A stretch of 11,760 bases of DNA, from positions 1 to 11,760 of the forward strand of contig DATKKG010000021.1 of assembly GCA_035543015.1 (NCBI GenBank), in the 5' to 3' direction. Of this stretch, positions 6,331-11,760 are shown one piece after another. Origin of the DNA: DATKKG01 sp035543015. Lineage in GTDB: Archaea; Thermoproteota; Nitrososphaeria; Conexivisphaerales; DTJL01. Numbering within the stretch: the first letter of the stretch is position 1; each line of letters starts with the position of its first letter. The notes beneath the pieces were generated by a model, which was not told the origin of the DNA, made no database searches, and saw only the letters and a list, made by a program, of their open reading frames with translations. The translations under genes and the position numbers were made by a program.

Positions 6331-6370
6331 GCGAACCGAAAGGAGTCCTTCACGGCGCTCCGGTAGTATA

Positions 6371-6395
6371 CATCGCTTCAATGCGGTGGCTGAAA
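6371..6395 (+). other. tRNA-Glu intron 1 (non-canonical, D loop)
   Basis: A 25-nt insertion between D-loop positions 14 and 15. It folds alone: CATCGC (6371-6376) pairs with GCGGTG (6383-6388), including one T-G, across a six-base loop. Removing it restores AGTCCGGTCAA, a normal Glu D loop with the conserved GG. The boundary could slide by one base. I do not see a perfect bulge-helix-bulge, so the splice site would be of the relaxed type. Confidence 0.75.
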
Positions 6396-6421
6396 GTCCG
6401 GTCAAGTATCTCGGCCTCTCG

Positions 6422-6443
6422 AGGCGTCTCGAAGGCCGGAGAA
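6422..6443 (+). other. tRNA-Glu intron 2 (canonical 37/38 position)
   Basis: A 22-nt insertion after G37; the boundary could equally be 6423-6444. Loop bases TCTC (6417-6420) can pair with GAGA (6439-6442), and GGC (6423-6425) with GCC (6435-6437), giving an imperfect bulge-helix-bulge as cut by the archaeal splicing endonuclease. Confidence 0.8.
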
Positions 6444-6464
6444 AGCCGATAACCCGGGTTCAAA

Positions 6465-6482
6465 TCCCGGCCGGAGCACCAA
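6465..6482 (+). repeat. att-like direct repeat, left copy (inside tRNA-Glu)
   Basis: TCCCGGCCGGAGCACCAA is the last part of the tRNA T arm, the acceptor strand and CCA. It recurs exactly at 7475-7492 in the same orientation. Confidence 0.8.
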
Positions 6483-6643
6483 AGATTTGCAGAGAAGCAG
6501 CTAGTCATGCTCATACATCGCAATCCTACGCTCTGGAGCATCGACAGCAGAGTCACAAAGGAATCTGTCGTGGCAAAGCACCTCGGATCCCCTTAACGAG
6601 CAGAAAAAGGCCACTGTTCAGCTCGCGGCAGTTCATCTGCAAT

Positions 6644-7213
6644 CTACGAGTCGAAGTGCACTGTCATGATGTAATGTTCAGATCCCACGTCATGGGGCAC
6701 CCACGGAGACTGCCATGCAATTCCTTCTCCATGAAGGCTCGCTAGTGCGCCAGTACCGCTGATGATCTTGAGTTGCACAACATACCATCCGTTACCCGGT
6801 GAGGTAGAGATTGGGCCTATGAATGACATGGTCAGCCCACCTGTTACGGTCGATTTGTCTGGCAGAGTGATCGTTACCGAACTGAAGGTTTCCAAGTAGT
6901 TCATGATAGCCCACTGCCATGTGCCGGCCGTTGGATCAAATCCGTGGATAGTCCATGCCCAGTCCGTAAATGCAGTGCCCGAAATGCCACCAAAGAAATA
7001 GCCAAGGTCGGTGCCAGCTAGATAGAGGATCTTCCCATCCCAATTGAAGACATTGGTGATGAACGGTCCGGAGGGAGGAGGATTCTGGTCATGATAGAGG
7101 TAACCTGCCACCGTGAAATACTTGGGGGAGTGGGCTGAAACGGGCATGACCGTCATGAAAGAACTTAGGAGCAGAGGAACTAGTAGGATTGCAAAGGCTT
7201 TGACCAGTTTCAT
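6644..7213 (-). CDS. Secreted beta-rich protein of unknown function
   Basis: A 189-residue protein with a clear signal peptide: MKLVKAFAILLVPLLLSSF, then an MPVSA-HS junction that could be a signal peptidase site at about residue 28. The mature part is rich in Gly, Thr, Trp and aromatic residues, with repeated short strands and a C-terminal segment (KIISGTGALASLHGEGIAW ... YIMTVHFDS). This resembles the end of the small beta-barrels of DUF3224/allene-oxide-cyclase-like secreted proteins; it is a family resemblance only. The ATG at 7213 is chosen over an upstream in-frame start because it begins the signal peptide and lies 32 bp from a TATA box. It is the sole gene between the duplicated tRNA ends, hence likely cargo. 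Confidence 0.7.
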   Translation of the reverse strand: MKLVKAFAILLVPLLLSSFMTVMPVSAHSPKYFTVAGYLYHDQNPPPSGPFITNVFNWDGKILYLAGTDLGYFFGGISGTAFTDWAWTIHGFDPTAGTWQWAIMNYLETFSSVTITLPDKSTVTGGLTMSFIGPISTSPGNGWYVVQLKIISGTGALASLHGEGIAWQSPWVPHDVGSEHYIMTVHFDS

Positions 7214-7240
7214 TATGGTCGATTCTTGTTGAATTGGCCT

Positions 7241-7248
7241 CATATAAG
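7241..7248 (-). promoter_or_regulatory. TATA box for the secreted protein gene
   Basis: The minus strand reads CTCTTATATGAGG around this site, about 32 bp before the ATG at 7213, giving a leader of a few bases. Confidence 0.55.
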
Positions 7249-7474
7249 AGGTCTTCTTTTAGCTTCATAGGAGAAAGATGGAAAACGCGCATATTCCATA
7301 GACAGTTTCGCGCAGACGCTTATGCCACTTCGATTTGGAGCAGACAAACCGGGGAGAGGTGAGGATTGTGGCGTGATGATTTCGTCGCGGGCGTGACGGA
7401 CAGGCGACAACATGGATTGCATGTGGGCCCTGACCCACTCCTGATGTGATTTGAACCCCGTTCCTATGCTCCTG

Positions 7475-7492
7475 TCCCGGCCGGAGCACCAA
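7475..7492 (+). repeat. att-like direct repeat, right copy (tRNA-Glu 3' end)
   Basis: Exact copy of 6465-6482, TCCCGGCCGGAGCACCAA. No T-loop or anticodon arm precedes it, so it is a fragment and not a second tRNA. A GTGGG/CCCAC hairpin (7423-7438) lies 37 bp upstream. Confidence 0.8.
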
Positions 7493-7605
7493 TTATTCAA
7501 TGATTTGGCTAGAAACATGCGAGTTTCTGTCCACAGTGACTGATTGCCCCCTGCTCTGATGGCACAGATCTATTCCGCAGTAGCCGGATATACCAGGGGA
7601 CCATT

Positions 7606-7624
7606 CGCAGGTCCAGGCCCACGC
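7606..7624 (-). repeat. Dispersed repeat, copy C
   Basis: CGCAGGTCCAGGCCCACGC on the plus strand is identical over 19 bases to copy D (8327-8345), and the bases before it (CCATT) also match in part. Confidence 0.65.
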
Positions 7625-7708
7625 AGAAGATGCTGTCCAAAAGAGTCTGAGAGCCTTCCCTCTTCGACAAGCCAGCCGCCCAGATGCTCCAAAATGAAGC
7701 CACTATAG

Positions 7709-7724
7709 TGTCCCGAGAGGGACA
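7709..7724 (+). other. Perfect hairpin with GAGA tetraloop
   Basis: TGTCCC (7709-7714) pairs with GGGACA (7719-7724) across GAGA, a GNRA-type tetraloop that is unusually stable in RNA. It lies about 65 bp before the PPOX TATA box. If transcribed it may be part of a structured RNA; no other helix around it is clear. Confidence 0.35.
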
Positions 7725-7788
7725 GCCCCATTTGTTCTCGCCGTCTAGACAAAGGACGTCTACGCGCTCGAGGAAGAAATCAGAAAGC

Positions 7789-7796
7789 GTTTATCA
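7789..7796 (+). promoter_or_regulatory. TATA box for the PPOX-fold gene
   Basis: GTTTATCA preceded by AAAGC lies about 44 bp before the TTG at 7837, predicting a leader of about 18 nt that contains AGGT. Confidence 0.45.
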
Positions 7797-7836
7797 CAAG
7801 GAGTGCGGGGCTCTCCAAAGTCAGCAGGTAAATAGC

Positions 7837-8220
7837 TTGAGTGCGATCGAGCAGTTCTCCGGTCGGAGGTACATCAATCTGGAGTCGTACAAGAAGAACG
7901 GGGAGCCAAAGCAAACTCCCGTTCAGTCACTGGAGCACGATGGCCTCGTCTACGTGCGCACCGACCCGACGACGTGGAAAGTCAAGCGAATCATGCGGAA
8001 CCCGCACGTCCGCATAGTGCCGTCCGATCAAAGAGGGAAACCCACTGGGATGTGGGTGGAAGGCGAGGCGCGCATCCTCGAGGGGGAGGAGAGAGAAAGG
8101 ATGCTGGAGGTCTTCAAGAAGGAGTACGGTGGTTTCGGGTACTCGATGGTCGGCTTCGTCGGGCGGCTACGGGGGGAGAGGCAGATGACGGCTGTCATTT
8201 CAATCAAGCTTCTGCCCTGA
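7837..8220 (+). CDS. PPOX-fold flavin/F420-dependent oxidoreductase-like protein
   Basis: A 127-residue split-barrel protein of the pyridoxamine 5'-phosphate oxidase-like superfamily. The pattern is characteristic: RRYINLESYKKNGEPKQTPV (strands 1-2), LVYVRTDPTTWKVKRIMRNPHVRI (strand, cofactor-phosphate-binding Lys/Arg and the RNP turn), GKPTGMWVEGEARIL, then a C-terminal helix and strand. Actinobacterial relatives such as Rv2074 bind coenzyme F420, while others use FMN or heme, so the cofactor is open; many archaea make F420. TTG at 7837 is chosen because upstream codons back to 7684 have no family match and the TATA box at 7789 excludes an earlier start. It converges with the OsmC-family gene. 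Confidence 0.75.
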   Translation: MSAIEQFSGRRYINLESYKKNGEPKQTPVQSLEHDGLVYVRTDPTTWKVKRIMRNPHVRIVPSDQRGKPTGMWVEGEARILEGEERERMLEVFKKEYGGFGYSMVGFVGRLRGERQMTAVISIKLLP

Positions 8221-8326
8221 CAGCAATGAATAGCCCAAAGAGGTTGCAAAACCCGGCCCGATGATCTCGGCCACAACTGGGGCATTCAACTTCTCAAGAG
8301 CCCAACGCAGAACTTCAGCCCATTTC

Positions 8327-8345
8327 CGCAGGTCCAGGCCCACGC
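8327..8345 (-). repeat. Dispersed repeat, copy D
   Basis: CGCAGGTCCAGGCCCACGC, identical to copy C. It lies in the spacer between two convergent genes. On the minus strand it could start a GTG-initiated frame of about 47 codons (VGLDLRKWAEVLRWALEK...), discussed under findings. Confidence 0.65.
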
Positions 8346-8397
8346 TCGGAGATGCCCGATTGGTCGAAGCCGTTTTCATCAGGAACTGCAAGAGCTG

Positions 8398-8931
8398 CTA
8401 TAGAGGGACTTCAGTTCCGTTGACAAAGAGTCTGTCGACGACTGGTCCTATCTTGGTGATGCTTGCATGCATCGGGCACCTCATGTGTGTGATGCGCGTG
8501 ATCTCCTGTATCCTCTCAAGAGGCGCGTTCGATGTTATCCGTGTCTCCACGACGAAGTCTTTGAACGCTGGTTCAATCCCCTCCCACTCTCCCTGACCTC
8601 TCCTATCCCAGTGCCCTCTGACGCTCGTCTCCAAAGAGTCGAATTCGAGCCCTCTCAGGGCTGCATGCCTCGCGAAGGTCACGTTCTCGCAGAACCCCAC
8701 CGCCGACATGAAGAACTCTAGAGGGTTCGGTCCCTGGTCCGTGCCGCCTAGGTCCGAAGGTTCGTCGCAGACCAAGACGTGTTCCTTGATTCTCACTTCT
8801 TGACGCTGGTCGCCCACCAGCTTTGCGTCAGCCCTAACCGTGCCCAAACCCTTCATCGGTTCTGTGATTTCCTGAATGCTGGAGAGCCACTTCTCAACAT
8901 ATGGCTTGAAAGCGGACGAAATCAACGGCAT
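8398..8931 (-). CDS. OsmC/Ohr-family peroxiredoxin-like protein
   Basis: A 177-residue protein of the OsmC/Ohr/YhfA superfamily, whose members reduce organic hydroperoxides with two cysteines. Family landmarks are DEPSDLGGTDQGPNPLEFFMSAVGFC, with the first reactive Cys at about C81 at the start of the long central helix, and THMRCPMHASI, with the second Cys at about C152. The middle insertion (RGHWDRRGQGEWEGIEPAFKDF) forms the usual beta sheet. This variant has the RCPMHAS motif of the general OsmC branch. A third Cys (VLVCDEP, about C55) is also present. The ATG at 8931 is preceded by AGGTGAT and has a TATA-like element at 8956-8963; a longer in-frame start at 8991 looks spurious. Confidence 0.85.
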   Translation of the reverse strand: MPLISSAFKPYVEKWLSSIQEITEPMKGLGTVRADAKLVGDQRQEVRIKEHVLVCDEPSDLGGTDQGPNPLEFFMSAVGFCENVTFARHAALRGLEFDSLETSVRGHWDRRGQGEWEGIEPAFKDFVVETRITSNAPLERIQEITRITHMRCPMHASITKIGPVVDRLFVNGTEVPL

Positions 8932-9132
8932 AATCACCTTCGCCTGATGAGAAGTCTTAATAGTGTTTTGTTGAATATCGAAGCAGGGCAAGGCCTTTCT
9001 TTCGAATCTATCAGAAGAGTGAGCTGCTGTGAACGAATCCCACCGAGCCCGCTAAAGCCTTCATCTCAGGAGATGGAAACTTGAGAGACTTGTCAAGCAA
9101 TTGTTGTTTGGCAGAGCGATCGACCTGAAGAG

Positions 9133-9381
9133 GTGAATGAGAGGAGAATCAGGGTCATGGTCAGACCTTGGGAAGGATTCTGGCCGGTCCTGTATGATCC
9201 GGCGGACGAAGATGTCGTCCCATTCGGGAACACCACGATTGCCGTGCGGAAGGTCCTCGGTCTCATCGTCTTCACTTGGAGTCACTTCATGGAGATCGGC
9301 GTGTCCGGGAAGTGCCAGGGGCCTGTAGGCTGGCCTCATCACAGATTCAAATGTCACGCCAGGTGGGGCTTGAAAGGCTGA
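9133..9381 (+). CDS. Possible small hypothetical protein
   Basis: An 82-residue open frame from a GTG, with mostly G/C third positions as in neighbouring real genes, and a hydrophobic middle (TTIAVRKVLGLIVFTWSHF). No motif is recognised. The two Cys near the end (SGKC, KCHARW) are not in a known pattern. No convincing TATA box or ribosome binding site is seen, so it may be a chance frame. An antisense frame covers the same stretch and looks less protein-like. Confidence 0.3.
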   Translation: MNERRIRVMVRPWEGFWPVLYDPADEDVVPFGNTTIAVRKVLGLIVFTWSHFMEIGVSGKCQGPVGWPHHRFKCHARWGLKG

Positions 9382-9667
9382 ACGCACATGACTACACGTC
9401 GGCTCCGAGAATCAGCCCGGTCGTTCGGACTGGCATGGGTAGTGATCCTAGCCGACGTTCGCACCGTTGGGGATTCGTGGCCAGATGGACATTCAAAACC
9501 AGTTGAAATCGGACTCCCGTCTTCCGAATGCTAGGTAGATAGCGGGTGGTCATCGATCCATCTGGGATCGACTGAACTGGGACCCGAAGGGATGCTCATC
9601 TTCTGCGGATTCAAATCCTACCCCCGGCACCATTTTCTTGTGAAGGGTCCGAAATCGAGACAAGCCT
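9382..9667. other. Intergenic spacer before the CLC gene
   Basis: No gene with a plausible start is seen on either strand. It holds the tRNA-like fragment described separately. Confidence 0.45.
9542..9632 (+). pseudogene. Decayed tRNA-like sequence, best preserved at its 3' end
   Basis: GGATTCAAATCC followed by TACCCCCGGCACCA (9607-9632) looks like a T arm, acceptor 3' strand and CCA of a class II (Leu/Ser-type) tRNA. A CCCGAAGGG hairpin upstream (9583-9591) would suit a variable arm. The 5' side GCGGGTG matches the acceptor only at five of seven pairs, the T stem is broken and no anticodon arm is convincing. It is either a tRNA pseudogene or an att-type 3'-end copy from a tRNA elsewhere. 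Confidence 0.35.
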
Positions 9668-9676
9668 CTTATAGTA
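9668..9676 (+). promoter_or_regulatory. TATA box for the CLC gene
   Basis: CTTATAGTA predicts a transcript start near 9699, so the in-frame GTG at 9686 would be excluded and the ATG at 9731 favoured. Confidence 0.5.
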
Positions 9677-9730
9677 TCCCATGAAGTGCCGCGCGCAGAT
9701 GGCCTCAACACGATTGGCGGCCGGAATGGG

Positions 9731-11512
9731 ATGATCTGTTTGTCCAAGAACGAGACCGTGGGGCGAAGAGAGGAGTCGCGGATAGGTCTGCTAGCGCTTC
9801 TCTCCGGAGGAATCGGCTTCGTGGCAGGATTCATCGCATTCTTCCTCTACCATCTGATTGGCCTAATCACCAACCTCCTTTACTATGGAAAGCTGGACCC
9901 AACCTTCGTCTCGGCGGAATTCAACCACTTGGGTCTCCTCGTAGTGATCGTCCCTGCCTTGGGAGGGCTGGTAGCCGGCCTCATGATCAGGTACGGGTCC
10001 TCCAAGATCATAGGGCATGGGATTCCTGAGGCGATGGAGTCGGTTCTCCTGGACAGGAGTAGGATTCGCCCCAGGGTGGGCGCCCTCAAGGCCCTATCCG
10101 CAGCCGTTACCATCGGCTCGGGCCAGCCGTTTGGAGCGGAAGGGCCCATCATACAGACGGGTGGGGCCTTCGGGTCCTTCATCGGCCAGCTCATAAGCCT
10201 GACGGGATCTGAGAGGAAGATCCTCCTCGCGTCTGGGGCAGCCGCAGGTATGGCCGCGACCTTCGGGACCCCCCTCGCCGCAGTGGTCCTCGTAGTGGAG
10301 CTCCTGCTCTTCGAGTTCAGGGTCAAGTCCCTCGTCCCAGTGGGGATTGCCGCCGCGATAGGGGGCTGGATGCACATCTACCTGATCACCCCGCAGCCGC
10401 TGTTCCAGACTCCTCCGTATGACTTCGGCGGGCTCGCGACGCTCCCGTTCTATGTGCTCCTGGGGCTGCTCTCCGGGCTCGTAGGCGCGGCCCTCTCAAA
10501 GGGGCTCTACAGGTCGGAGGACGCCTTCCTCAGGCTCCCCTTCGGGCAGCCCTGGTCGCCCGCCATCGGAGGGCTTGCAGTCGGCGCGATGGGATTCCTC
10601 GTCCCGCAGATACTTGGCGTCGGATACGGCACGATCACAGGAATCTTGGTCGGCCAGTACGGGCTAGGGCTCGTTGCCTTGATAATGGCTGCAAAGGCCG
10701 TAGCGTGGCTTCTGTCGATGGGGTCCCAGACTTCAGGAGGGACTCTGGCGCCGCTTTTCATGGTCGGGAGTTCTCTTGGCGTGCTCTTCGGCTCTGTGAC
10801 TGGGCTAGTCTTCCCAGCGATAGGCGTCGTACCAGGTGTGTTCGGCGTAGCCGCCATGGCCGCCGTCTTCGGCGCGGCGTCGCGTGCGCCGTTCACCTCC
10901 GTCATCTTCGCTCTGGAGGTGACACAGGACTTCCAGGGAGTGCTTCCGGTGATCATCACCGTCGTCATTGCCGAGCTCGTCGACGAGTACCTCACCGAGG
11001 ACTCCATAATGACCGAGAAGCTGGCCCGGAGGGGGCTCAGGGTGCGCCACATCTACGAATACAACCCCCTCAGACAGGTCATCGTCTCCGCACTCATGTC
11101 CAAGCCCGTATCGACTGTCCAGGGGGAGCAGAACGTGCTGGACCTGTACAGGGAAATGAACGATCCTGGCAACGAAATCTCGCGGAGGAAGAGGATCGTC
11201 GTCATGAAGAAGGGGAGAGTTGTTGGTACCATCGAAAGGAGTCAAGTCTATGATGCGGCGTCGCACGCTGAAGCCAACCTGACCGTGGAGAAGGCATGTT
11301 CGAAGGCCTTCCTAACCGTCAGGGAGGACGAGCTGGCCTACCAAGCGCAGAGGGAGATGATCCTCCACAACGTCCGCTTCCTGATCGTGGTGGACAGGAA
11401 TGGCGAGCTCTCCGGGTACCTCTCCTTGAGTGACCTGGTCAGGGCACAGAAGCATAAGATTGAAGACGAGACCATCGTCGAGAGAGGCATTCTCAGCTCT
11501 CGTTTCCCATGA
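9731..11512 (+). CDS. CLC-family chloride channel/transporter with CBS domain pair
   Basis: A 593-residue membrane protein. The CLC core spans about residues 18-415, with the three selectivity motifs in order: GHGIPEA (about 95-101, usual GSGIPE; the Ser that contacts chloride is His here), GAEGPII (about 135-141, keeping the gating Glu of GxEGP, about E137) and SGGTLAPLF (about 335-343, usual GGxFxP). After the second motif, VVELLLFEF has one Glu where E. coli ClC has two; the second, the proton-path Glu, aligns with Leu, which hints at a channel or altered coupling rather than 2:1 exchange. The C-terminal ~140 residues (from ALMSKPVSTV) form a CBS pair likely to bind adenosine nucleotides. 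ATG at 9731 is supported by GGAATGGG upstream. Confidence 0.9.
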   Translation: MICLSKNETVGRREESRIGLLALLSGGIGFVAGFIAFFLYHLIGLITNLLYYGKLDPTFVSAEFNHLGLLVVIVPALGGLVAGLMIRYGSSKIIGHGIPEAMESVLLDRSRIRPRVGALKALSAAVTIGSGQPFGAEGPIIQTGGAFGSFIGQLISLTGSERKILLASGAAAGMAATFGTPLAAVVLVVELLLFEFRVKSLVPVGIAAAIGGWMHIYLITPQPLFQTPPYDFGGLATLPFYVLLGLLSGLVGAALSKGLYRSEDAFLRLPFGQPWSPAIGGLAVGAMGFLVPQILGVGYGTITGILVGQYGLGLVALIMAAKAVAWLLSMGSQTSGGTLAPLFMVGSSLGVLFGSVTGLVFPAIGVVPGVFGVAAMAAVFGAASRAPFTSVIFALEVTQDFQGVLPVIITVVIAELVDEYLTEDSIMTEKLARRGLRVRHIYEYNPLRQVIVSALMSKPVSTVQGEQNVLDLYREMNDPGNEISRRKRIVVMKKGRVVGTIERSQVYDAASHAEANLTVEKACSKAFLTVREDELAYQAQREMILHNVRFLIVVDRNGELSGYLSLSDLVRAQKHKIEDETIVERGILSSRFP

Positions 11513-11522
11513 TGCGGCATCA
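11510..11522. repeat. Palindrome overlapping the CLC stop codon
   Basis: TGATGCGGCATCA is a perfect 6+1+6 palindrome that includes the TGA stop. A one-base loop is too tight for an RNA hairpin, so a DNA-binding site fits better. Confidence 0.45.
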
Positions 11523-11713
11523 GGCAGTCTCCTGGAGCGCTAGGGAACGCATCAGCGATGCCCCGGTGCAGCTATGACGCTGGGAAAAGGACGCGCCCTC
11601 AAATGCCGACATGGACGCCGAGAGGGATATAGAACGGAGGAGCGTCCAGACCGCATGCAATCCGCATCAGTCTAAAATAGACCCCCGTCTCGGACAGGAG
11701 CTGGGATATCACG
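11513..11713. other. Spacer with GATGC/GCATC inverted repeats
   Basis: Besides the palindrome at the stop codon, GCATC-AGC-GATGC occurs at 11549-11561 and a further CCGCATCAG near 11661. TATA-like CTAAAATAG at 11672-11680 lies about 37 bp before the candidate start at 11714. No other gene is seen. Confidence 0.4.
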
Positions 11714-11760
11714 TTGATTGAAGCTCTGATCTTCCCGCTCGGTGCCCTTTTCAAATACGG
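11714..11760 (+). CDS. Start of a rightward gene cut by the window edge (hypothetical)
   Basis: An open frame begins TTG at 11714 and runs off the window as MIEALIFPLGALFKY, a hydrophobic beginning suggesting a membrane protein. A TATA-like CTAAAATAG about 37 bp upstream and a GGAG 13 nt before the start give modest support. It is too short to name a family. Confidence 0.35.
   Translation, partial: MIEALIFPLGALFKY

Larger units (their letters stand above)
6357..6481 (+). tRNA. tRNA-Glu(CTC) with two introns and encoded CCA
   Basis: The acceptor stem GCTCCGG (6357-6363) pairs with CCGGAGC (6471-6477), followed by discriminator A and CCA (6479-6481). The T arm CCGGG-TTCAAAT-CCCGG (6454-6470) is perfect. 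The anticodon stem TCGGC (6411-6415) pairs with GCCGA (6445-6449) around loop CTCTCGA, giving anticodon CTC at 6418-6420 (Glu). The D stem GTAT (6366-6369) pairs with GTAT (6406-6409) using two G-T wobbles. Two insertions must be removed for this fold: 25 nt in the D loop (6371-6395) and 22 nt after position 37 (about 6422-6443). The mature length would then be 75 nt plus CCA, normal for archaeal tRNA-Glu. Its 3' end is duplicated at 7475-7492. Confidence 0.9.
6465..7492. mobile_element. Putative ~1-kb integrated element or remnant in tRNA-Glu
   Basis: An 18-bp exact direct repeat of the tRNA-Glu 3' end brackets this segment. That is the footprint of site-specific integration by a tyrosine recombinase, which leaves an intact tRNA at one end and a copied 3' end at the other. 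The only convincing gene inside is the secreted protein on the minus strand. No integrase lies inside, so this is a decayed element, a satellite dependent on an enzyme supplied elsewhere, or the end of a larger deleted island. The broken integrase at 2674-3189 is outside it, with conserved genes between, so a link is not shown. Confidence 0.5.
7493..7788. other. Gene-free spacer after the att-like repeat
   Basis: With 7214-7474, this makes a long stretch without a convincing gene. It holds dispersed repeat copy C, a GNRA-type hairpin at 7709-7724 and the promoter region of the PPOX gene. Short open frames here, including one antisense at 7509-7703, have no protein-like character. Confidence 0.5.

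Noticed and set aside
6350..6556. Minus-strand open frame reading CSGRDLNPGY
   Set aside because: It is antisense to tRNA-Glu; this peptide string is the usual translation of a reversed tRNA T arm.
7374..7434. Possible C/D box guide RNA (GTGATGA followed by CTGA about 50 nt later)
   Set aside because: No internal D' and C' boxes and no terminal stem pairing could be found.
7240..7518. Minus-strand open frame across the right att-like repeat
   Set aside because: It includes the reversed tRNA end, has no ribosome binding site and no protein-like composition.
1..11760. CRISPR array, rRNA genes or replication origin
   Set aside because: No regularly spaced identical repeats, no rRNA-like stretches and no origin-type repeat cluster next to an Orc/Cdc6 gene were seen.

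Overview
This is archaeal DNA, most likely from a TACK-superphylum lineage (Thermoproteota, perhaps Nitrososphaeria-related). The evidence is an archaeal histone, ribosomal protein S17e, the KEOPS subunit Cgi121, archaeal TATA boxes 25-40 bp upstream of starts, several probably leaderless genes, a tRNA-Glu gene with introns, and a truncated archaeal-type tyrosine recombinase. About two thirds of the genes appear to start with TTG or GTG. The phylum is an inference from gene content and style.

Left part (1-2617): four sparse, mostly unrecognised genes. There is the extreme start of a leftward gene (1-45), a two-helix membrane protein (178-648, minus), a bitopic surface-type protein with N-glycosylation sequons (862-1590), a small multi-helix membrane protein (1831-2262) and a leaderless zinc-ribbon protein (2372-2617). 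The spacers hold copies of a short dispersed repeat, also seen at about 7610 and 8335.

Central part (2674-6285): the conserved core. A broken integrase gene (2674-3189) lies beyond a leftward operon that reads rps17e, a ParB/SerK-like protein, a MoaD/SAMP-like ubiquitin fold protein, then cgi121. Consecutive genes overlap by exactly four bases (TTGA, GTGA, TTGA), so translation is probably coupled. A TatD-type metal hydrolase lies just upstream on the same strand and is divergent from an archaeal histone across a single TATA-like element.

Mobile-element traces (6357-7492): tRNA-Glu(CTC) carries two introns, a 25-nt one in the D loop and a 22-nt one in the anticodon loop, and its CCA end is encoded. 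Its last bases recur exactly at 7475-7492, bracketing about 1 kb that contains one secreted protein gene. This looks like an att-type duplication left by integration into the tRNA gene.

Right part (7493-11760): a PPOX-fold flavin/F420-type protein and an OsmC-family peroxiredoxin-like protein converge. A gene-poor stretch follows, with a possible small ORF and a decayed tRNA-like 3' end. Next come a CLC chloride channel/transporter with C-terminal CBS domains, palindromes at its stop codon, and the likely start of another gene at the right edge.
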